DNA of 64,000 nucleotides from Paragonimus westermani (GCA_008508345.1 QNGE01001227.1:1-64000); one strand, 5' to 3'. Shown: positions 1-12,507, counted from the first letter of the stretch. Translations and numbers: made by a program. Notes: a model not told the origin generated them from the letters alone.

Positions 1-2190
1 AGCTTCTTGAGTGAGCCAATTTTGACACTTGGACCAGGAGCTCGCCAAAGAACATATACTGCGCATTCGATATTAATTTGTGATAGACGGAACATCCAAC
101 CGAACCAGCCGGATGATGCGTGAACAATACTTCAAAGAACGTCAGTGTATCGTTTCCATTACGCCTCACGTCCAGCCATCAGGTTTCGTGGAAATTTAAA
201 GATCTTTTCAAAGCCTGCTGTATGTGGAGCACATACGGCTGGGTGATTGCACTTAGTGCAGACCCGTTCCGTGCTGCCCTAAACGAAGTTTGTTAGACTA
301 GTCTAACCTCTGGGTTGTGTAGCCGTTCACTTGCAGATGAACTAAGGTATTCATAGACAAAACAGTTTAAAAATTATCACAAGCACCGACCGATTCCATT
401 TTGAAATGGTTGAAATGACCGAAGACGCACCAGCCTCAAACTGATGAACCGCTGGGAAGGAATCCCACGCCACAGGTTTCTAAACACTATATGGAAACAG
501 GTTAGGAAATTGACCCAAAAATCTCAGCCAAGATGAGGTATGCAATCGAAACGAAAAGTTATTTGCTGTTTCTGAAGTGATGATTATCTGAACTAATCAG
601 ACGGCCTTTGTATGCACAAAGGAGACTGAGTAAAAACATCGTGTTGCCTTGGTCTTGTTTACATAATATAAACTGTACACTACTCACAGTGGGTCGCACT
701 CGTCGCATTGCCATACACTTAGGCGGACCACCCGAAGAGTGGCAACAGATTACGGTTTTCCTCCTGTTAGAACTAGTCAGCAGTGCGTATTTTCACCACG
801 AGAATTCAAACTGTGACAATCCCTTCATGAAGCAAGCCCGCTGACCACTGTGTCGGTAACCTCGCATTCAGCACGGCTGAATTATCAAACCAAAAATTCC
901 AGCCATATTTGCCTGCGAACAGTGCTGAGATTGTCCGATCGCCCTAGAGCAGACTCACTAACCCTCCTGTTAATTCTATTCAGTGACCGCACAATTAATA
1001 CTACTTTCCGAGCTGAAGTCACAGAAATCCTTAAATTTGTTGCGCACTGTTTTGCTTGTTATTGAGTTGTAGGGAATTTTGATTTACATAAATTGAACAT
1101 CTCCCAAAACTTATAGTAGCACCGCATTCCAAATCCTTTTCGGTAAAGAGCAACATTCATGTGTCTCATTCCCGATAGATCTTGTCATTAATGCACACAT
1201 ATGCCTCAACCAGTAATAGATTATGAAGGTCGTTTCATTCATGTAGACCAAAATCGCCCACTACCCACCAGATCACATCATAATTGATGCGTTTTTTAAC
1301 TTGTCTAGCTACTGTCTTCTGACGCATATAATCTGCATAGTTTACATTTGCCACATTCCAGAGTAAACGAAGTATCCGTGTATCACATTGACAAAGTGCT
1401 GTTTGAAAATCACATATTCTGTGCATAGTACACAAAAATTATCGGCCAGACTCAGCGATGAGTGTATGGCAATATCGGTAATGTCAGCGAGCAGTGTTTT
1501 GAACACTGAACCTAAACTTTTTTCAAATGCTTTGATGATGTGACTAAAAGTGTGTTCCAACAAAACCAGACACTACAAGCAAGATTTGATCCCTCATGCA
1601 ATGCTGACTTAAGCTCGGGGTTGTGTCAGACTCTTTGTAAAACCGACCATCCGCCATTTAGTCCGAGCTAGACGCAGTGACCATCCATCCAAGCGATTTA
1701 AAAGTTTGTTACGTTGTGAGCATTACATTCGACCAAGTTGCTCAAAGTCTTCTTCCTTGTATCTATGAAGCCTAACCTGTATTTGTAAAAATACCTGATA
1801 ATAACGGTGAAATTGCGTCTTTGTTGTTGTTTGACAGTTCACATGATTAACAATTTCTTCACCGTTTTTCGTTATTTTAATCGTTATGTCTGTCTTGGGT
1901 GTCATGTTTTACTGCGCTGTTCAGACTATTGGATTTTGTTACTCTGTAACTTCCTTCCTTGTATCCAGCCTTTTAAAGGTGAACACGCTTGTCATATTAA
2001 ATCAGCTGTACGATTTCCATTCAGCAGTACGAAATACTTGCGAACAGAAATCTGAAAACCAGAATGCACGATATATTGTGCATGTTTTGTGCATGTTTCA
2101 ACGTTGGTGTTTGTCTAGCAGAATTCAAACAGACGCATATCCACGTCACACACTTAATCTACACGTAAGCGTTGAAACTGTTTATTTACC
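1..2190. other. No identifiable feature
   Basis: I read both strands and found no recognisable protein domain, RNA gene or long repeat. The open frames here are short, have no splice-like context that convinced me, and do not resemble a known family. It may be intergenic or intronic DNA, or very old repeats. Confidence 0.4.
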
Positions 2191-2194
2191 ATGT

Positions 2195-2865
2195 CACTTC
2201 CGGACTGATGAGCATGTCTTTCTGTTGGCAAAGGAGCGATTGCCATCTTGGAACATCAACTACCTCAGCCACCTAAAGCAATGATCGGGCGTTGCATGCA
2301 CTAATGACTTTGAAAGCGCCACTAGTGATGGCCTTACCTTCAGTCGTAAGGTCAACAGCTCGTGTTGCATTGTCTGTGCGACACAAGATGCACTGGCTTG
2401 TTTTTGTCTCATTTTCACCTCAAGCCAGAAGACACTTAACTACACGACTGTGCAACCACTGTTCCGTTCCGTCGACGTAGGTGGCCTGGAGCCAAATTTA
2501 AATTGTTAAGTACCGTGAGAGTTGGTGCGCGGAAGTAGTGACACTTTCACCAGATAGACTGGTATTGGTTTAGTTGAATATAGCATCCTGAAAGGGACTA
2601 CAGAATGTTCGACCGACTGTTGTTCAAAGTCGGTATCCGAGTTTTTCCATCACATCACCACATTTATAAACAATATGTAAGGTTACTCTCCGCCCGGTCA
2701 CAGTTGGATATCAAGTTACGACAAGGCCATGCTTGTTACGTCACTGAACGATTACACGAGGAAAGCCGACTGTTTGCACCACTGATTGCAGTTGTTGTAA
2801 TTCATCGTGCAAGGTGCCTGAAATGCATACTTTCTCAACACGATGAAACACCCTCTCCTTAGTGG
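2195..2865 (-). pseudogene. Penelope-like element remnant (RT-GIY-YIG linker and C-terminus)
   Basis: Read on the minus strand, two frames give a Penelope-like C-terminal region. About 2,710 down to 2,590 encodes a stretch with the motifs YKCGDVMEKL and VGRTF, typical of the linker between RT and endonuclease. About 2,440 down to 2,195 encodes AFKVIS, then VAEVV and LLCQQKDM, matching the end of the GIY-YIG region, where these proteins usually read VAEAV...LC.QK. The GIY-YIG core between them is not readable. In-frame stops and at least one frameshift show that it is dead. The identification rests on motif order remembered from the family, not on a search. The long plus-strand frames here, for example 1,886-2,284, are antisense shadows. 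Confidence 0.6.
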
Positions 2866-2869
2866 TAGT

Positions 2870-3690
2870 TGTTAGTACTTTCTCAAGGTAGGTCATAAAG
2901 ATGTTTGCCAAAACAGGACCGACCAGGATCCCATTTGCTGCACTCTCTCTCCACTAATAACTTCATCTCTGAAGTAGAAATACGTTTGAAAATGTCAATG
3001 CTGGTGATTTGCCGAATCTAGACCTTTAATTCACTAAAAGTAAGGACGAATCTGTTCTGCATACTACAATCTGGGTGAACGCGTGTTTTCAGCAACAGTG
3101 TTAACTTACGCTTTAACAGTATTGTTTCAAGAGCATATATGGTATAGCACTGTTTAGTAAGTTGGACCAAGCATGAGAACGTGACGTAAATTTTGCATCA
3201 CATGGTCGAATGTTACGAGTTAAACCGGTAGTTCCTGACGATGGTCAGTATGTCTAAAGTACTCCAACACCAACAGTGTCGAGTAACGTGACGGTCTTAT
3301 AATCGCCTAGTGAAGGGTTTGGCGGTCCTGATGACTGCCAGAAGGCACTGTGACGGTTCAGAAACACCTGGTTTGGCTTCTGCAGTGACTCTCTTTCGTA
3401 GGCTATGACACTATGTGCAGCGTTTTCAACAGCCCTGCAGGAGTTGTACTAGGACTCAAAAAATGCATTGTGAATGATCGATTCTTAGGGTGAGCAGTTC
3501 ACGAATGTTTCCATAGCATGTCTGATGGCTTTGGAAGAGCTGACTTATGTGGTCGACAATTGCTGATGGAAACTTTCTTACAGTCAACCAGTTGATAGCA
3601 AGCGAACTAATTGAGGTTGACGACTTTTGAGCGCAATGGGAAGGTTGAATCAAGAAGTGGTGAATTTAGAGGTCAAGAGGGAAACTGGGG
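2870..3690. other. No identifiable feature
   Basis: Nothing recognisable on either strand. This stretch lies between the Penelope-like fragment and the start of the plus-strand gypsy remnant and may contain the eroded gag or LTR of the latter. Confidence 0.4.
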
Positions 3691-3859
3691 TAACTTGTGT
3701 TGTGGATGCGGAAGATTTGCAAATTGAGGAACAGTTTGCCCATTTAACAGAAAAAACCGCAAAAAATTAATTGTTTTGCTGAATGTTTTGTTTGATGAGA
3801 GAAGCCCAGCAGAGTGCCATTGATAAGACGACAGTTCAGCTTAGGGTAGAGATCTCCGG

Positions 3860-4140
3860 TAGCTCGGAATGATGTGTGATTGACACTGGGGTAGCGATTT
3901 CAATTAAAGGGCCACTGCTAAAAAAGGTTGTTCAACCACGTGAGACACTCATTCTAACGGTGGGTGGGTTCACTCTTAAAGTTAATAACCTGGCAGAATA
4001 TGACATCTGAATCGGTGACCAACTAGTCAAACACCTTTTCGTCATTTGCAACTGAAGAACGTCAGACTATATTGGGGGCGGATTTTCTTAGCCGTGCTGA
4101 GACCGTCTTTGATCTGAAACATGGTTTCATTAAATTTAGG
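3860..4140 (+). pseudogene. Retropepsin fragment of the 3.7-6.8 kb gypsy element
   Basis: The active-site stretch CVIDTGVAISIKGP is at 3,873-3,914, with the catalytic DTG intact. About 190 bases later LGADFLSRAETVFDL marks the second conserved hydrophobic-GADFL block that ends retropepsins. The two blocks are in different frames, so at least one indel lies between them. It would have processed the Gag-Pol polyprotein of the element. Confidence 0.65.
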
Positions 4141-4436
4141 CAAGCACACACAGAGATCGATTTCAACCTGTGATAACCTGCTACCGAATGAAGTATTTGG
4201 CATATCCCGAGATTTTTTCACAACGGATAAAACCTATGCGGCTATTGTGACTGGAGTGAACATGAAATCCTCAACGAGACAAAAAACTTTGCACATTTGG
4301 TCCCCGAAACATTACAGCAAAATTGCAGCAGAGAAGTGAACGATAAACAAAGAACGTGCTGAAAGAAAGGAGCATCGAGGAGGTGGATAGCCGTTTTAAT
4401 TCCCTCATCCTGTTGGTAGTGGCACCCAACAAAAAT

Positions 4437-5023
4437 TTCGAGTTTGTGTCGACTTCAGACGGCTCAGCCAGATTGCAGCCAATAAAGTCATAGCCGGTTT
4501 TGATAAGCTATAGAACGTCAACATACTCATAGTGTTCGGCTTGCCGTCTGGACATTGGGACGTCACATTCAAGTAATCCGACCGAGGTATATTAGCTTTC
4601 GCGATTGGAGTATTACTTTTAAATGTATGCCGTTCAGGTTGTCGGATGCCCATTTTAAGTTCCGACGACTGGCACGCAATGTGTTGAAAGGATTGCATAA
4701 TACTGTTTCCTGTGGAGACAATACCGTCATCCACAGCATCAACGAAGCATACAATATGATGCATATTGCCGCTGTGATGCAGAAGATTGAACAAGTCGGC
4801 TCAAATTTCAAAGTAACAATTGATGAAACAAACAGTGGTATTGCTTGTTCACAAAGTTGGTCAGGGCGATGTCCAACCATTGCCTGATAAAGTGATGACG
4901 ATCGAACCTACTCTGGTCCCAACATTAAGGAGAACGCTGCGACAATTCGTGGACAACTTTGAGCTCTACAGTCGCTTCGTCGAAATTTCAGTTAACTCGC
5001 AAGCCCATTATACAAAATACTAA
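4437..5023 (+). pseudogene. Reverse transcriptase fragment of the 3.7-6.8 kb gypsy element
   Basis: From 4,437 the frame reads FRVCVDFRRLSQIA, the finger motif FRxCVDYRxLN. From about 4,615 another frame gives FKCMPFRLSDAHFKF, the equivalent of the FxxMPFGLxNAPxxF block. The catalytic YxDD box, near 4,705-4,725, has decayed to CGDNTVIHS, so the second aspartate is asparagine. The thumb (LRRTLRQFVDNFELYSRF) lies at about 4,925-4,985. Several in-frame stops are present. The 110- and 129-residue open frames on both strands here are partial readings or shadows of this relic. Confidence 0.7.
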
Positions 5024-5559
5024 AGACTTCTCAGTTTCAGAGGTAAACAAGAATCGATCACACACAATCCAACAATTGATGGACAACGAACAAGTGACCC
5101 TGGAAGTACCGGTGACTTGACAGAATTTCATTTTCGTAACAGATGAAATTGATGTAGTAATCATAACAGTACCGAGGCAGGAAGGCTGCATTGTTAAATA
5201 TGCCTATAACTATCCACCTTCTTTCGTTCGGAAACTTTCTGCTTGCGTTTGACCACTGACGACCAAAATCTGTCTTGGGACGTACCATTTCGAACGTATG
5301 TCATATTTCATATTGATCTTATACATCTACCCCTATGCGTCTGCTGATATCTATGCATTTTCTGCTGTAGAAACGCTACCGAGCTGTTTGCGATAGTTAT
5401 CTGTTCGACTGGACCTCGTGGTGTCAAGTTCCAGTGATACTCCTTTGAATTCTGAAGTAAAACGCAGAGCAGACTCCACAGTGCAAACCGGTTACTAACT
5501 CCTGCTTAACGAAACTACTTAACGGCAGACACAAAGTGTTGGACGATAGTGTGGGCCTT

Positions 5560-5750
5560 GGAGAAATGGTGGCATACTTACGGGGTCGACGTTTCCATGT
5601 AGAGACCGACCACAAACACACAGAGTGGATTAAATCAGCGGACGACCCATGAGGAAAGCTGGTTCGTTGGGCTTTACGACTGCAGGAGTATGACTTCATA
5701 TTCCACCGTGTATATGGAAAAAAGAACTATCTTCCTGACTCAAACGTAGC
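5560..5750 (+). pseudogene. RNase H fragment of the 3.7-6.8 kb gypsy element
   Basis: The frame contains GRRFHVETDHKHTEW followed, after an in-frame TGA, by GKLVRWALRLQEYDF and then GKKNYLPDSN. This is the standard second half of gypsy RNase H, where GRxFxVxTDHxxL is followed by RWxLxLQxYDF and GxxNxxADxLS. The upstream half with the first catalytic aspartate is not clear. It lies between the RT thumb and the integrase, as expected. Confidence 0.7.
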
Positions 5751-5949
5751 ACATGGATGGCATCGACTTTGACGGTATCGAGCTAGAGAATGATCGTAGA
5801 AAGTTACGAGAAGTGCGTAAAATGGATACACTGATTCAAGATGTGAGTGACTATCCTCTATCAGGAGGACAACAGCCAAAAGAAGAGGGAAGTCCCGAAA
5901 TACAAACATTCAGAAAGCACTGATTACAATTGGGTTTTAATATTGCCGA

Positions 5950-6720
5950 AATCTTAATGAGCCAACTGCTGAAGGGAATACGTGTACCGGTATTACCGGC
6001 GAGGTTGAAACCTACAGTTGTTGAAGGCTGTCAACAGCTGGCTCATACAGAGTGTCAACGGGCTGGCAAAATGCTCAAAAATAGTGCTTACTGGTCAGGA
6101 ATGAACGATGATGTTAGCAATTACGTACGGTCGTGCCAACAGTGTCAGCTGCTAAGGGGCACTAACCACTTGAATAGGTGTATCATTCAACTAATCCCGC
6201 CCAGCGTATCTAGGGAATTATGATAGGTGGACGTGATGAAGCCATTTCCAGTAGCCACTTAAGGAAATCAGTACACCGTACTCATGGCTAGACAACTCAC
6301 AAGATGGTTCGAAACAGTCGCTATATCAGACTGGCGTGCAATCACTGTGTGCGGGACAGTGGTGAAACGTATTTCTTGAAGATCACAGAATACCGCGAAG
6401 CATATTGACTGATCGAGGTTCGTGCTCCGAAAGTGAAGAATTTCGAAACTTTTTTGAGCGCCTGAGAATCAAGAAAGTTTGCAAAACACCATATTATTTC
6501 CGATCAAATGGACTGACTGAAATAAACAATCACATAATCAAAGAGTGGTTGGCGGTGAAAGGAGGAACCTGAGAGGAAACGTTACCAGTGATTCTGTTGG
6601 CCCACTGTTGTTCGCCACAAATAACAACGAAGAAATCACTGTTCGAGCCAATGTGTGGGCGCGTGCCACGGTGGTCGATTAAGGCCGTCTGACAATAAAG
6701 TCGAAGGTAACGTGGTAGAC
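5950..6720 (+). pseudogene. Integrase of the 3.7-6.8 kb gypsy element
   Basis: The zinc-binding region ends with YWSGMNDDVSNYVRSC followed by QQC (6,090-6,150). The core starts with VDVMKPFP (first catalytic Asp, about 6,228), continues with DRGSCSESEEF (second Asp, about 6,413) and SNGLTEINNHIIKEWL (catalytic Glu, about 6,500-6,550). After a TGA it goes on with EETLPVILLAHCC and then FEPMCGRVPR, the usual end of the core. All three catalytic acids are present, but TAA and TGA stops and frameshifts (6,223-6,400) separate them. The second histidine of the HHCC motif is not evident. Confidence 0.75.
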
Positions 6721-6760
6721 AGTTTACCCCATAGAGCCACATCATTCACAAAATTTAGTT

Positions 6761-9430
6761 AGAAATTCATGTTGATAAACCCTTGAAGTCGAACTTCGAC
6801 TTCCAATTCACCGATGCCACCCTAGTTCGTTTGCTGGGTTGGGCTAATGATGAGATAACCTGCATAATGACTTCCACCAGCTTTTCAAATGGGAAAATCG
6901 GACTGGAACAACCTACCCTTCCTGAGGTATGATATAATTGTTCTCTTTGCGGAGGAAAATTTCAGAAATAAGGGTCTGAGCTATGACCTGAGAATGCAAC
7001 ATCGTACTACTCATTACTCGGAAGTAGCCCAAAACAATTACACTTCCTGTAATTAGTTTGAATTAATCTGGTAGTCCGTTCCTTACCTGATAAAGCGACC
7101 GGTTGTAACGAAATACATTACTTAAGATACAATATTACAAATACAACATGTGTTATGGTTATTTAAATCCTGGAACGCCAAACAGTAGTCTCTGGAAGAA
7201 TGGTTTATCCTTTAGAAACAAACTGTGTACCTTACCCAAGTGCCTTCGTCAGTGCTGTTGGATTATCTCGCAGTAGTCCGCCAGAAGGAGATGCCCTACT
7301 TATTTTTTCACAGAAAGAAATTGCTGAGGGAAAAGTGGATCCGTCCTTTAACGGCGTGATCCCATTCCCTGTTGGTCAGTTCGTCGTGTCACTAGAAAAT
7401 ATTATCTATATTCTTCATCAGTTCTTTTACTGATCACCAACGTGATCAGCTTTCGTTCAATTTTATGACCAACGGTGAATGCTTCATCATTAAGTGAATT
7501 CTCTTGTAAGGCGAAGGATGCCCCGTTTTGATAATATAAATGAGAATAGTCTTGCGCGCACTGGATTAGTGTAGACGGGCGTGCGGCAGCAGCTTCTAAT
7601 ACAACATAAACGTTGAACTAACCCGGAACCCCATAGATATGTAGGCCTTAGAGGGTGGTGGAAAGATACGCCTTCGTACTAAAGAATTGCATGCAACAAC
7701 TTTGTGGCCAGGTAGAAACCTTGTGCTATCATTCTTAGTCAAACGCAAGATCCCCAAGTGGTTTTGGTTTACATGATGAGCGCTCAAATGATTGCGCTCA
7801 AATGATTTTCTATGGGAACAATGCACGCAAAAGCAAAGCTTCAATTATACAGATGTCTCCATTGTAGAAGTGGTCGGGATGCGGAAGGACCAACGTTTGA
7901 GTAGACGGATTTCGAGGCTACTCAAGAATAACCATTAAAGGACAATAACACTAGGTTTATTTTTATCTCTTACAGTCGCGATCAGTTTAGATGCACGTTG
8001 CCTTTTGAATCAACGATAACTTTGCAAATTAAAAGCTCTAATTTAGAGGTCTCTGTTTAAGAAGATACGCGTTAAAACAGAGGTGAACAGAGGTGAACAC
8101 GGAAAATTTCGGAAACTTTTTTTAGGATGGATGTTGCATTAGGTTTTTGGTTAGCCTTCTATATGTGAACCTCTATCAAACCAAACTTGTCGATGCTAAC
8201 AGATAGTTCAAACAACAGACTAGAAAGTGAGGTCAACTATTTTCAACACTATCGCAAGCATTCACACTCGGGCATCGTTATTTGAAGTGAATAGTATGAG
8301 GAAATATCGGAAAATTCTACCAAAATACCACGACTAACTTTGCACAGAAAGACGGTTTATGAGTGTTGGTGCGAAGTAGCTTATGCTTACCCCGGATTGG
8401 CCCACTTCTAACCTTGTACGATTGCTAATCAGTGACCGGGTGTGTGTAATCTCAACGACAATCATATCACCTTCTAATTCGAAAGTCAGCTACAGGAATC
8501 ATCCAATGTTCATCATCATGACATGCAACTGATAAACGTGAATAAAGCTGAAAAGCTGAACACCTCATATTAAATTCTTTTGCTTATTAACAGTTCTTAT
8601 CGATTGGGAGTGAGAGACTTCATCCAGTATGACACTGTAAATAAATGCTTCATGTTCTCCGCCCAACCCTTTCAAGCGATTCGCTTACTCAGAAGGCCGT
8701 TGTCAATCGTTCAGCGATTACATTTTGTAGAGCAAAGAGTCTAGCTACTATAATTTTTTTGGCCATCAACAGCGTTTTCTCTTATGTTTATCGCGTTTTT
8801 TCCTCGGCGGTCGTTGGCCCAAATGCGATTTATTCCTCGGCCGGAACCAAACACTTGAGCTAGCAAGGACTGATTAACTAAACGATAAATCTTAACCACG
8901 CGAACTCCTACTAAACACTCATAACACGCTTAGTTGGTTCGATGCACACGGTAACTTCACTATATATTAGAGGTCTTGTTCACCCAATTATCGATCAGAC
9001 TGAATAGAGCGATTGTATTTAGGCTGTTTTTGAAACAGGCACGTTGAACACTATTCACATAACGTGGTTGAGCGTTTGGATATGATAATTCAACTATTTT
9101 GAAGTTATTGGCGTTCCGGTTAACATGCTAGTCTCACAGGCACGGGAATCGGGATCCAAAAGTCCGATCCGGACAACGACATGCACTACTGAGGAGCTCC
9201 AACAAAAGCGAAACTCGAACCTAGGGCTTCCCTTCGAAGTAGGCTAGTCGGAAGTCTCATCTGAATACAAAAGCTTCAAGGGCGTTCGATTTGAAATAAT
9301 CTAAATCGCCCCATCATCTAGGTTTGCCCTGAACAATAGGTAACAGTGTGTTTGTTGATTTATTATAAATGAATGCGGCATTTTCATAAAGTTGAATGCT
9401 TGCATTTTACTGTTTCCCGGTTAAGATTTC
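6761..9430. other. No identifiable feature
   Basis: No domain, RNA gene or long repeat was recognised in this 2.7 kb. The short open frames at 7,200-7,433 and 8,645-8,863 resemble nothing I know. The first RT motifs of the Penelope-like remnant starting at 9.44 kb could be hidden at the right end. Confidence 0.4.
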
Positions 9431-9439
9431 CATTTCCAG

Positions 9440-10303
9440 TTTTTGCGACTTTTGGTGAAGTCAACAAGAGACCAAAGATTATTAACGAAATGGTAGTTAA
9501 TAACGTACCCTTTACTGTTTAGCACAATAACTACATGCAATTTTTGATGCAGCACTAACGCTCAGATCAGACGGATCGTTACAGCGGAGTGCATATAGGT
9601 AAGAAAACTGGGGTGGGCATTATCTACATTTCCACAGTTATTTGCCGAGTAGTCTGAAACGGGACCTTGTAGGCTGCTTGACAAATGGAGCAAAACGAAT
9701 CTGTACGGAAGTTAAGATGGAATTAGAGTTGAGCGTGTTACAGGACATCCTTTCCAGTAACGCTCATGCTGAGAAATTCATCATCAGAAACATGCAAGAG
9801 AAAGCAGTGTAATCCCCAATTAACACAGTTGATAAAAAAGAACTATATAACTTTACCGTTCAGAGGTGACGCAGCAGCCGAGCTGATAACGCGTCAACTA
9901 ACTGATGCGATCGGTAGCACCTACTATGCTGTCGTAACGTTCCACTCAAAACGGACAGTGCCACTCATTCTGAAAGATAATGCCTAACAGTAATGCGTCA
10001 TTTTTGATCTATTCACTTGACTCTTCCTGTGGTTCAGCATATATTGGTCTCAGCACTAGGCGTTTATCGGAGAGAACTCGTGAACTAGGTCTAGTTTGCC
10101 CTCACTCCGGAACAACAAAGAACATTAATTGTTCCATTCTGACCTACCTGGTTGACTGCGACCGCCGAACAGACATGGAGAGAGCGTTTCGCATCGTCTA
10201 CCCTGCAACGGCTGCGGTGTTACGGAGGGTCGAGTGCAGTAGCCTGTCCATGGCCCAGGCGGTTGCAATCCGATTACGTCAGCCGGATGAGTGTGCTCAA
10301 TAA
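9440..10303 (+). pseudogene. Penelope-like element remnant: RT C-terminus, linker and GIY-YIG endonuclease
   Basis: From 9,542 one plus frame reads FDAALTLRSDGSLQRSAYR, a TAA, then HYLHFHSYLPSSLKRDLV, GAKRICTEVKMELELSVL and FIIRNM. These are the ordered landmarks of the end of Penelope-like RTs (FLDxxLxR..DGSxxxSVYRK, LHxxSxxPxxxK, Ax-IC). A second frame (9,840-9,987) has the linker LPFRGDAAAEL. A third (9,980-10,303) has SFLIYSLDSS, then CGSAYIGLSTRRLSERTREL, the GIY-YIG nuclease with IYSL/AYIG at the usual spacing, and ends in VAIRLRQPDECAQ. Stops and at least two frameshifts make it a pseudogene. A hammerhead-like tail follows about 0.8 kb downstream. Confidence 0.72.
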
Positions 10304-11085
10304 AAGTTCGTTCACACCCTGGGATTACCATGGCCAAACGCGTACACTCTGCTCACGAGGCAATGTGATCCCGTCCCCCCGAACTTACCCGAATTAACAG
10401 TGACTTCTTAAAACCTACCTTCATTGAGAGCCTAACCACAACCAAGTCTTGATTGTGTTCTCCCCAGTCACCTTACCCTTGTACCACTTCTTATCAATAA
10501 CTCCCCTTACTGTTACTTGATATGACAGCCTAAGATAAGAATTTGTCGAAAACAGTCCTGCAATCACAGCTGTCAGGCCTCACAGCCGATAACAGGTTAA
10601 AACAGGAAAATGTCATCGCAGCTACTTGAAGATTACTGTCTGTGTTTTACTCTAAAGGAATGGTGGGATACAGTTTCTCTCGAGCATTAATATACTAAAA
10701 ATATTTGGAAGATTATGGATATTGCAGTAATTCACACTGTTCTCCTAATTATTATATTATCAAGCCACAACATAGTGGACTAGATATTTAAGATTCTACA
10801 CAGTAGAATATAAGACTCACTGACATGTGACATACACTGAACTACTGTTCAGGTTTCCATTAGGTGATCTACAGATTTCGGACGTGACAAGCTTGCTGCA
10901 AATAGTCCATAATGAATCAGTGTTAAAAGTACTCACAGATAAGAATCCCGTTGGAAAATTCTCAACACAAGTAACGCATCGACACCCATCTCACCCTAGT
11001 TGTGATAATGGTCGAGGAAAATGCGTTATGTTGTTGTTTTCGCTGTTGTTGTTGTTGTTGTTGTTGAACTGACTATTTTGAATGC
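10304..11085. other. Probable untranslated 3' part of the Penelope-like remnant
   Basis: No coding motif was seen. It lies between the GIY-YIG coding relic and the hammerhead-like tail and is therefore probably the 3' non-coding part of the same element, but it could be unrelated sequence. It contains a TTG microsatellite near its right end. Confidence 0.35.
11044..11067 (+). repeat. (TTG)n microsatellite
   Basis: About eight tandem GTT/TTG units, with an interrupted shorter run just upstream (11,030-11,040). Confidence 0.9.
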
Positions 11086-11170
11086 AATATTCCTGAGGAA
11101 AATTGGACAAGGTTGTTAAAACCGTGGGTGTCACAACGTACTCTTAACGTTTCGTTCTGTCCGATCCATT
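11086..11170 (+). ncRNA. Decayed hammerhead-type tail of a Penelope-like element
   Basis: The core CTGAGGA is at 11,093-11,099 and the position of the conserved GAAAC is occupied by AAAAC (11,118-11,122), followed by GT. The 85 bases align with the tail at 12,886-12,970 over shared blocks (CCTGAGGAA, AGGT, GTT, AAAC, ACAAC, ACGTT). Stems I and II no longer pair well, so it should be inactive. It sits downstream of the GIY-YIG relic, where a Penelope-like terminal repeat is expected. Confidence 0.55.
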
Positions 11171-12507
11171 CATCAAGACACCTACATCGTTAACACTGCC
11201 ACAACTGGATAGCCGATTTTCCTATGTGCGCAAAGTGCAGAAGAAAACCCGTCTGACTACTAGTTAGGATAGATTAAAACCGAAACGAAGGCTGGTGAAA
11301 AATGTTGCATAAACATGGTTATGGTTCAGCGGATGCGCATTCCGAGTCAGATCTTTTATGTACTCAACTAAGAATTGCTACATCGGGATGACTTAACATG
11401 AAAAACGAAACAAAATAAGAACGGCATCTCGCAGAATAATAACGTGTCTGGTCTTCAAGCGATTTTTTGATAGTCGACAAACTTCGAACTTCGAAAACTT
11501 GGGAAAACATTCACGATGTCAGCTATCACGCGTAAGGTTCAAGACGAGTCAACAAAAATGTCCGGTGTCTGGCTGCGGCAAGAACGTGACGAAGCCGATA
11601 AAATCTATGTTAATCACAAACTTCCATGTTGCTTTCGTGAATGTTACAGTAGATGAATCGACGGACTGCTAGATGGCCGGAATTGCAAAAGCAGATCGAT
11701 ATCCTTGAGCTATCTACACAAGGGTGCTAAGTGCCCGTTGAAGTTGCGTTCCTCATACTCTCACTTAAAGACTGTACATCGGAATACAGTAGAACGTAAT
11801 TGTCCGCGGTCCGTCAATATGTCACAAACAGTTCGTTGTAGTGCCTCTGTTCGTGGAGCGATGGTTCACATTAGATCAGTTTGTGTCGCCACTAGTTTCA
11901 AATCACTGGAAAGGTTCCAGCTGTCTCAGGATTCTTTTCATATTAATAAACTCATCAGTAATCGGATGCCCCGTGGTATTTCGATTATAACCGTATGGCA
12001 CGGGTATTTTTATGAAAACGAACAACTGCCAGCATTATCGCTATGGAAAACACGATAACAAACAAGACATTAGCAGAACAAGCTGGGGCACAACTGCCAT
12101 GTGATCAGGAGGTGGAGAAAAATAGTCAATAGAAAGCTAAAAACACCTTTGTCTGAACATCAAGCTACGCACGCCTTACCAACAAACTACCGAGCCATCA
12201 ATGTGAATTAGCTGGATCTCTCTGCCCTAGGTCAGTAATTGTACTCATCTCAGGGACGATTGATCCGAACAATGAGAGCGTGCATTCCAGTGAACTCGGA
12301 TATCTAACATTTCTTCAAAGATCCCAAGCCACCATTTCATTCACTTGGGAGTGTCGTAGTCTTTGGGAAAACCAAGTAAAATTAACTGGAGACTAATAGA
12401 TGCATGTAATTGTTATGTGGCAATGAGGCGAAGTGTGATGGGACGAATTTTCATAAAACATTGCAGGTCAAATATATAAGGAAGATGTAAGTCCTCGTGA
12501 ATAAAAC
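11171..12507. other. No identifiable feature
   Basis: Nothing recognised on either strand. The 117-residue plus frame at 11,705-12,058 has no motif I know. Confidence 0.4.

Larger units (their letters stand above)
3690..6760 (+). mobile_element. Decayed Ty3/gypsy retrotransposon, pol region
   Basis: The domains appear in the order protease, reverse transcriptase, RNase H, integrase on the plus strand, which is the gypsy order. All are broken by stops and frameshifts. I could not find the pair of LTRs, a primer-binding site or a clear gag, so the limits are those of recognisable coding sequence. It is more eroded than the three other gypsy elements in the window and shares no obvious nucleotide identity with them. 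Its integrase triad is nevertheless still readable, which makes the family assignment safe. Confidence 0.75.

Noticed and set aside
1886..2284. 132-codon plus-strand frame
   Set aside because: Its right end is antisense to the Penelope-like relic and the rest has no recognisable feature; length is within chance for 64 kb.
4405..4880. Minus-strand frames of 103 and 129 codons
   Set aside because: Shadows of the plus-strand RT relic.
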